The notes beneath the pieces were generated by a model, which worked only from the letters and a program-made list of their open reading frames with translations, did no database searches and had not been told where the DNA came from. Source: Clostridia bacterium (GTDB taxonomy: Bacteria > Bacillota > Clostridia > TANB77 > CAG-508). Taken from it: DNA of 9,907 bases. Below, in pieces: positions 5,393 through 9,907 of this stretch (within the stretch, counting starts at the first letter, position 1; the number at the start of each line of letters is the position of its first letter). The stretch lies in NCBI GenBank assembly GCA_900752095.1, contig CAADUD010000118.1, forward strand, positions 1 to 9,907, written 5' to 3'. A program made the position numbers and the translations under genes.

Positions 5393-6712
5393 TTATGGTT
5401 GTTCTTGAAGTGTTACAGTAACTTCTTTTTCTTTTCCATCACGATTAATTTTTAATTTAATAGTATCACCAATTTGTTTTTGATTCTTAATTTCATTTAA
5501 TTCGTCCATAGTAGTAAGTTTTTTTCCATCAGCTTCAATAATTACATCGCCAATTCTTAATCCTGCCTTTTCAGCGGCAGAAAAATCTTCAATTGTTTTT
5601 ATATAAATTCCAACAACTAAATTATTTCTCTCAGCAGTTTTTTTATCTAAGTCAATTCCACCAATTCCAATATATGGTCTTTTTACTTTACTATATTCTA
5701 TTAATTGCTCATAAATATCTTTAGTAGAGTTAATTGGAATAGCAAATCCAACACCTTCTACACCAGTTCCAGATAATTTTAAAGTGTTAACACCAATTAC
5801 TTGACCTTTACTGTTTACCAAAGCTCCACCACTATTTCCAGAATTAATAGCAGCATCTGTTTGAATTGCGATATATTTATTTCCGTCTTCGTCTTCCACT
5901 TCTCTATTTACAGCACTTATAATACCAGCTGTTACACTATTATCTAAGCCTAAAGGACTTCCAATTGCCATGGCAAATTCTCCTACTTGAACAGAATCAG
6001 AATCTCCAAGTTCAGCAGCGGTTAAACCGTCTTTTTCTATTTTAATAACAGCTAAGTCAGTTTGACTATCAGTACCTACAATAGTTCCCTCATATTCTGT
6101 ATCATCATTATATAGTTTAACAGTTACTTTATTAGCCTCTTCTATTTCATAAAAGGCACTAGAACTAGAAGAACTAACAACATGATTGTTTGTTAAAATA
6201 TAACCATCCTCACTAATAATAATACCAGATCCTTTAGCCGTTGCTTTAGAAGAAGTAGGATTAAATATAGAATTTACAGAATATTCTACTGTAATTGCTA
6301 CAATAGAAGGCTGTACTTTGCGAGCTACTCCTACAGCAGTATCGGAATATCCTTGTAAAGAAATTAATTGAGTATTTAAATTTGCAGAAGAATTGTTGTT
6401 ATTTTCTTCTGAAGTAGTAGAATTATTAGTAGTAATTAATTGCTTTACAATTGCATTTTTGATAGGGGGAATGCTCACACAAGTACCAATTACAATTGCA
6501 GTTCCTAATATACCACAGCAGAATGGTAATACTACTGTTTTACCAAAACTAGCCCCGCTAGCTTTTTTCTTTTTAGTACTTTCCTGAAAGGCTTTATAAC
6601 TAGATTCAGTTGTAGCTGGGCTTACACTTTTAAAATTTTGGCTATTATTTACATTACCATTTTGAGTTGAATGATTTAAATTGTTGTTTTGATTTGATTG
6701 ATTTTCTTCCAT
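5393..6712 (-). CDS. htrA: HtrA/DegP-type membrane-anchored serine protease (S1C) with PDZ domain
   Basis: 439 residues from the ATG at 6712, which has GGAGGT six bases upstream; a further in-frame ATG at 6772 lacks such a site and probably lies upstream of the transcription start. Order: an Asn/Gln/Ser-rich cytoplasmic part (1-45), a Lys cluster (47-50), a transmembrane helix (about 59-82), an Asn/Ser-rich linker (about 95-115), a trypsin-like protease domain (about 125-335) and one PDZ domain (about 345-435). The catalytic triad is complete: His177 (TNNHVV), Asp219 (TDLAVI) and Ser294 (GNSGGAL). Members degrade or refold misfolded exported proteins at the outer membrane face. The length and single PDZ domain are normal for Gram-positive HtrA. 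A run of Ser (180-185) sits just after the His motif in a surface loop. The gene is monocistronic, convergent with the M23 gene and divergent from the prepilin-like/rnhB operon. Octamer repeats upstream suggest envelope-stress control. Confidence 0.95.
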   Translation of the reverse strand: MEENQSNQNNNLNHSTQNGNVNNSQNFKSVSPATTESSYKAFQESTKKKKASGASFGKTVVLPFCCGILGTAIVIGTCVSIPPIKNAIVKQLITTNNSTTSEENNNNSSANLNTQLISLQGYSDTAVGVARKVQPSIVAITVEYSVNSIFNPTSSKATAKGSGIIISEDGYILTNNHVVSSSSSSAFYEIEEANKVTVKLYNDDTEYEGTIVGTDSQTDLAVIKIEKDGLTAAELGDSDSVQVGEFAMAIGSPLGLDNSVTAGIISAVNREVEDEDGNKYIAIQTDAAINSGNSGGALVNSKGQVIGVNTLKLSGTGVEGVGFAIPINSTKDIYEQLIEYSKVKRPYIGIGGIDLDKKTAERNNLVVGIYIKTIEDFSAAEKAGLRIGDVIIEADGKKLTTMDELNEIKNQKQIGDTIKLKINRDGKEKEVTVTLQEQP

Positions 6713-6758
6713 TGTTTTACCTCCAAATTTTTCTATAATATTATCATATCCTAAATCT

Positions 6759-6820
6759 ATTATATGATACAATAGTATTGTGAAAAAAATGTGAAGTTTT
6801 TGTATTTTTTATTGTGACTT
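6759..6820 (-). promoter_or_regulatory. htrA promoter region with tandem TTTTCACA-like octamers and a palindrome
   Basis: On the minus strand a TATAAT lies at 6764-6759 with a TTTTCA at 6786-6781 (16-nt spacer), so transcription would start near 6752. Octamers TTTTCACA (6786-6779), ACTTCACA (6797-6790) and AAGTCACA (6820-6813) share the core TCACA; the first two are exactly 11 nt apart, one helix turn, and the first overlaps the -35. Between -35 and -10 lies the perfect palindrome ACAATAGTATTGT (6769-6781). This layout fits a response regulator binding tandem half sites and perhaps a second factor at the palindrome. Both assignments are inference. Confidence 0.5.
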
Positions 6821-6830
6821 TAAAAAAAAC

Positions 6831-6859
6831 TTGCAAAATCTCCTAAATCTATATATAAT
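6831..6859 (+). promoter_or_regulatory. Near-consensus promoter of the prepilin-like/rnhB/phosphorylase operon
   Basis: TTGCAA (6831-6836) and TATAAT (6854-6859) are separated by 17 nt. The expected start is near 6866, about 60 nt before the first coding ATG. It is divergent from the htrA promoter, about 70 nt away. Confidence 0.7.
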
Positions 6860-6928
6860 AATGCAAGATAATATATACATGAAATTTATTTATATCAAAT
6901 AAAAAGAAATGTGAGGAAAAGCAAAATC

Positions 6929-7414
6929 ATGAAAAACCAAAACGGATTATCTTTTATAGCAACTATTTTTTTAGTACTGGTGATAGCAGTGTTAGTATTT
7001 GGGGTAGTATATTTTGTAAGAATTCAGTACGCCAAAGAAACGCTAGAAGATTTAAAAACAGATATGCTATTAGTACAAGCTAAAGTAAAAACAATTTCAA
7101 GTGAATATATTTTAGAAGAAAAAGACGAAGTTTTAAAAGGAACTAAGCTTTCAGAAATGAAAGACAATACTATTATTCAGAAATTTTTAGAAAAAGAATT
7201 ATTTGACCCAGACAAAAAAGGAAAAAAATATTATGTGTGGGATCAAAATATCCTTCAAGAACAAGAATTAAATCAAGTAACTTTGGAAGAAGGAGCTTAT
7301 TATATAGTAGAATATACCGAGAATGAAGTGTATTATACCAAAGGGTTTACTTATGCTGATGGAAATACTTATTATGAAATATCAGACATAGAACAACTAG
7401 AAGCAGCAGAATAA
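6929..7414 (+). CDS. Single-pass, prepilin-like membrane protein of unknown function
   Basis: 161 residues from the ATG at 6929. GAGG at 6913-6916 precedes it by 12 nt. A GTG at 6911 would add six residues but has only a poor ribosome binding site. The N-terminus MKNQNG followed by LSFIATIFLVLVIAVLVFGVVYF looks like a short basic leader, a cleavage-type Gly and the hydrophobic helix of a prepilin. Position 5 after the Gly is Ala, not the usual Glu, so processing is uncertain and a plain membrane anchor is possible. The outside part is acidic and Lys-rich: a helix (about 35-65), a KYYVWDQ segment, and a strand-rich end with several Tyr (AYYIVEYTENEVYYTKGF). No enzyme motif is visible. It is first in a probable operon with rnhB and a nucleoside phosphorylase, and I see no functional link to either. 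Confidence 0.75.
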   Translation: MKNQNGLSFIATIFLVLVIAVLVFGVVYFVRIQYAKETLEDLKTDMLLVQAKVKTISSEYILEEKDEVLKGTKLSEMKDNTIIQKFLEKELFDPDKKGKKYYVWDQNILQEQELNQVTLEEGAYYIVEYTENEVYYTKGFTYADGNTYYEISDIEQLEAAE

Positions 7415-7514
7415 TAAAGTCAAAATATGCTTAAAAAGAAGGTAGAAAAAACTTACAAAACGTTGGAATATAAAAGCCTAAAATAGAAACTTATATAAAA
7501 GGAAATGAATAATA

Positions 7515-8177
7515 GTGAAAGAAAAAGAATTAGAAAGATTACAACAATTAAAAAAAGTAGAAGAAGAGTTCTATATTCAAAAAGAACTAAATAATATTGC
7601 AGGAATAGACGAGGCAGGCAGAGGTCCGTTAGCAGGGCCTGTTGTAGTAGCTTGTTGTATGATGCCAAGAGACTCTATGATAGAAGGAATAAATGATTCT
7701 AAAAAAATTACAGAAAAAAAGAGAGAAAAATTATATCATCTTATTACTAAAGAAGCTATTGGTTATGGGATAGGAGTTATTAGTCAAACAGAAATTGATG
7801 AGATCAATATTTTGCAGGCTACCAAAAAAGGATTAACAGAGGCAATTAAACAATTAGAAGAAAATTTAATGAAAAAGCCAGAATTAGGAATAACAAAACC
7901 AGATGTCATTTTAGTAGATGCATTAAATAAAATAGATACAGATGGTATCCCATATAAATCTATTATTCATGGGGATGCTATTAGCTATTCAATTGCATGT
8001 GCTTCTATTATCGCAAAAGTAACAAGAGATCGAATGATGAGAGAGTGGGATGAAATTTACCCACAATATGGTTTTGCAAAACATAAAGGATATGGAACGG
8101 CTATGCATATCAAAGCTATAAAAGAATATGGACTTTGCCCACTACATAGAAGAAGTTTTACTAAAAACTTTATTTGA
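7515..8177 (+). CDS. rnhB: Ribonuclease HII
   Basis: 220 residues, normal for the family, starting at GTG 7515 with AAGGAA about a dozen bases upstream; the nearby ATG at 7505 is out of frame. The acidic catalytic set is complete: Asp32 and Glu33 in IDEAGRGPLAGP, Asp135 in ILVDAL and Asp154 in HGDAISYSIACASIIAKVTRD. The family-typical KGYGT and HRRSF motifs follow. The enzyme cuts the RNA strand of RNA-DNA hybrids and starts removal of single ribonucleotides built into DNA. Residues before about 28 form a charged helix typical of Gram-positive members. The gene lies 100 nt after the prepilin-like gene and 76 nt before the phosphorylase gene with no strong terminator or promoter between, so co-transcription is likely. 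Confidence 0.95.
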   Translation: MKEKELERLQQLKKVEEEFYIQKELNNIAGIDEAGRGPLAGPVVVACCMMPRDSMIEGINDSKKITEKKREKLYHLITKEAIGYGIGVISQTEIDEINILQATKKGLTEAIKQLEENLMKKPELGITKPDVILVDALNKIDTDGIPYKSIIHGDAISYSIACASIIAKVTRDRMMREWDEIYPQYGFAKHKGYGTAMHIKAIKEYGLCPLHRRSFTKNFI

Positions 8178-8253
8178 AACATGCAGAGAATAAAAATAAA
8201 TATGTGTCATCACTGAAATGATAAAAAACAATAGTGAAAATAGGAGAAATATT

Positions 8254-9552
8254 ATGAATATACAAGAAATTATTTCTAAAAAAAGAGACAAGCAAGAGTT
8301 ATCTCAGGAAGAAATTGAATATTTTGTTACGAATTATACCAATGGACAAATTGCAGATTATCAGGCAGCAGCCTTAGTTATGGCAATTTACTTAAATGGA
8401 ATGAATGAGCAAGAGGTAACAAATTTAACAATTTCTATGGCACATTCAGGAGATGTTTTAGATTTATCTGACCTTGGTACGGTTGTAGACAAACACAGTA
8501 CAGGAGGAATAGGAGATAAGGTTACTTTAATTTTAGCACCTATTATTGCCTCATTAGAAATTCCAGTAGCCAAGATGTCTGGAAGAGGATTAGGCTATAC
8601 CGGTGGTACCATTGATAAACTAGAATCTATTCCAGGATATCATACAAGTTTATCGATAGAAAAATTTAAAAATAATGTAAAAGAAATTAATATTTCACTT
8701 ATCGGACAAACACTAAACTTAGCTCCAGCAGATAAAAAATTATACGCATTAAGAGATAGTATTTCCACAACAGAAAGTATTACATTAATTGCTTCTAGTA
8801 TCATGAGTAAAAAAATAGCATCAGGTGCTAATAAAATTGTGTTAGATGTTACTTGCGGAAGCGGTGCTTTTATGAAAACTCTACCACAAGCAGAAGAACT
8901 AGCAATAACAATGAAAAATATAGGAAAATTAGTAAATAAAGAAACTGTATGCATTATTACAGATATGGAAGAACCTTTGGGAAAAACAGTAGGAAACTCT
9001 TTAGAAGTAATAGAGGCAATAGAAGCTTTAAAAGGAAATATGGAACAAGATGTAAAAGAAGTAGTATTTACTTTAGGTGCTTATATGATAAAATTAGCAG
9101 GAAAAGGGAATAATATACAAGAAAACAAACAAAGAATGCAGGAACAAATTAACAGTGGAAAAGCATTGAAAAAATTAAAACAACTAATAGAAAAGCAGGG
9201 AGGAGATAGTTCCTATCTAGATAACACAGAAAAATTTTCAAAAGCAAGATACATTTTTCCTGTAATAGCTCAGAAAAGCGGATATGTAGTTAGCATAGAT
9301 GCAAAACAAGTAGGAGAAATTTCTATGGAATTAGGTGCAGGTAGAACCAAAAAAGAAGATTGTATTGACCCTTCTGTTGGTATAGTTTTAGAAAAGAAAA
9401 TAGGAAATGAGGTAAAAAAAGGAGACGTCTTAGGCTTTATCCATGCAAATGATGAAAATTTAGCAAAACAAGCACAAAAAAAATTATTATCTATTTATCA
9501 AATAGATAATAATAAAAAAGAAAAAAAGAATATAATAGAAATTATAGAATAA
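8254..9552 (+). CDS. pdp: Pyrimidine-nucleoside / thymidine phosphorylase
   Basis: 432 residues from ATG 8254, which has AGGAGA (8242-8247) at a good distance. An upstream in-frame ATG at 8218 has no ribosome binding site and would add 12 unconserved residues. The length is the usual one for this family. An N-terminal helical domain (about 1-65) is followed by the phosphate-binding KHSTGGIGDK (Lys80, His81, Ser82) and the family signature SGRGLGYTGGTIDKLE from residue 109. The base-contacting set Arg167, Ser182 and Lys186 (by spacing to the Escherichia coli thymidine phosphorylase residues) is present, and a C-terminal alpha/beta domain (about 330-420) contains the ELGAGR motif. It splits thymidine, and probably uridine and deoxyuridine, into base and (deoxy)ribose-1-phosphate for salvage. 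Low-GC Gram-positive members are mostly the broad pyrimidine type, hence pdp rather than deoA; the choice is inference. It is the last gene of the operon. Confidence 0.92.
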   Translation: MNIQEIISKKRDKQELSQEEIEYFVTNYTNGQIADYQAAALVMAIYLNGMNEQEVTNLTISMAHSGDVLDLSDLGTVVDKHSTGGIGDKVTLILAPIIASLEIPVAKMSGRGLGYTGGTIDKLESIPGYHTSLSIEKFKNNVKEINISLIGQTLNLAPADKKLYALRDSISTTESITLIASSIMSKKIASGANKIVLDVTCGSGAFMKTLPQAEELAITMKNIGKLVNKETVCIITDMEEPLGKTVGNSLEVIEAIEALKGNMEQDVKEVVFTLGAYMIKLAGKGNNIQENKQRMQEQINSGKALKKLKQLIEKQGGDSSYLDNTEKFSKARYIFPVIAQKSGYVVSIDAKQVGEISMELGAGRTKKEDCIDPSVGIVLEKKIGNEVKKGDVLGFIHANDENLAKQAQKKLLSIYQIDNNKKEKKNIIEIIE

Positions 9553-9556
9553 AAAC

Positions 9557-9628
9557 AAAAGAGGCTTTCCTAAAATTAGACTAAGTTTATCTAATAGTCT
9601 TGTAATATCTTAGGAATTCCTCTTTTTT
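9557..9628 (+). terminator. Branched, probably bidirectional terminator
   Basis: AAAAGAGG (9557-9564) pairs with CCTCTTTT (9619-9626), TTCCTAA (9567-9573) with TTAGGAA (9610-9616) across a 2x2 internal loop, and AGACTA (9578-9583) with TAGTCT (9595-9600) forms the top. A run of six T ends at 9628; on the minus strand the stem runs into CCTCTTTTGTTTTT. It can end both the phosphorylase operon and the convergent zinc-ribbon gene. Confidence 0.8.
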
Positions 9629-9633
9629 ATATA

Positions 9634-9891
9634 TTATAATTGTGTATTATTGTGAATCTGATTTGCAAAATCAGAAAATTGATCCTGATTTAAAAAACGA
9701 GTTAAATTTTTAGCAGAAATACCAGTAGAAGACATAATAGTATCAAAATTATAGCTATTACCATTTTCGTTTTCTTGTATATAGTTTTCTAAACGATGCA
9801 TTTCTAAAGCATCTTTTTCTTGACAATTTGGACAAACTATACTATTTGCCATAAAAAAACAACCACAACGACTACATTTATTAAAATTCAT
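9634..9891 (-). CDS. YvyF-like zinc-ribbon protein (flagellar-operon protein family)
   Basis: 85 residues with GGAGGT (9902-9897) five bases before the ATG. Cys6 and Cys9, then Cys20 and Cys23, form a zinc ribbon (CSRC, CPNC), with an extra Cys at 11. A charged helix (about 28-42) and a helix-turn-helix-like segment (about 48-68: YNFDTIMSSTGISAKNLTRF) follow. This is the layout of the small YvyF/TIGR03826 proteins found next to anti-sigma factor FlgM in Gram-positive flagellar operons; their role is not settled. Here the visible neighbour is a nucleoside phosphorylase operon, so there is no flagellar context inside the window; genes upstream on the minus strand (beyond 9907) could supply it. 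The stop codon abuts the shared terminator. A general small zinc-ribbon regulator is the alternative. Confidence 0.75.
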   Translation of the reverse strand: MNFNKCSRCGCFFMANSIVCPNCQEKDALEMHRLENYIQENENGNSYNFDTIMSSTGISAKNLTRFLNQDQFSDFANQIHNNTQL

Positions 9892-9907
9892 ATTTTACCT
9901 CCAATTA

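Noticed and set aside
6713..6772. 20 extra N-terminal residues of HtrA from ATG 6772
   Set aside because: ATG 6712 has GGAGGT at six bases; ATG 6772 has none and lies within the operator palindrome, probably upstream of the transcription start.
8218..8253. 12 extra N-terminal residues of the phosphorylase from ATG 8218
   Set aside because: No ribosome binding site, and from ATG 8254 the protein has the usual family start and length.

Overview
The window is AT-rich (roughly 30% GC by eye) with GGAGG-type ribosome binding sites, A-rich intergenic DNA and TTA/AAA/GAA-dominated codon use. With the gene families present (DUF2207 membrane protein, a prepilin-like GITLIALVVTI peptide, a membrane-anchored HtrA, a YvyF-like zinc ribbon), this points to a low-GC Firmicute, most likely an uncultured anaerobic clostridium. 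The assignment to Clostridia is inference from family resemblance; no search was run.

Left part (1-1010): the 3' end of a nucleoside 2-deoxyribosyltransferase-like gene with clearly higher GC (about 42%) and CTC/CTT/GGC codons, closed by a terminator. Next comes what looks like the C-terminal stub of a lost host gene (to 563), whose stop codon directly abuts the ATG of a Nudix hydrolase (564-1010). This looks like a recombination or insertion scar.

Middle part (1011-5110): a structured leader and a DUF2207 secreted/membrane protein (1166-3160) whose Gly-rich end seems to have lost its natural stop by a 1-nt shift. A gene-poor stretch follows, with a good promoter, a 13-codon leader ORF, a hairpin and a tiny, probably decayed prepilin (3583-3804). 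Then comes an M23 (LytM-type) peptidase with its own near-consensus promoter, a non-ATG start and a strong terminator.

Right part (5111-9907): htrA lies on the minus strand, converging on the M23 gene across a 280-nt spacer with three large inverted repeats. Its upstream region carries tandem TTTTCACA-like octamers and a 13-bp palindrome. Divergent from htrA, a near-consensus promoter (6831-6859) serves a probable operon: a single-pass prepilin-like protein, rnhB (RNase HII) and a pyrimidine-nucleoside phosphorylase. The operon ends in a branched terminator shared with a convergent YvyF-like zinc-ribbon gene.

The clear functional themes are cell-envelope upkeep (M23 peptidase, HtrA, DUF2207, prepilin-like proteins) and nucleotide/nucleic-acid metabolism (deoxyribosyltransferase-like, Nudix, RNase HII, nucleoside phosphorylase). 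I see no CRISPR array, tRNA, rRNA, intact transposase or integrase. No wholly new multi-gene system stands out; the most interesting signals are local: scars, starts, regulatory DNA and the DUF2207 tail.
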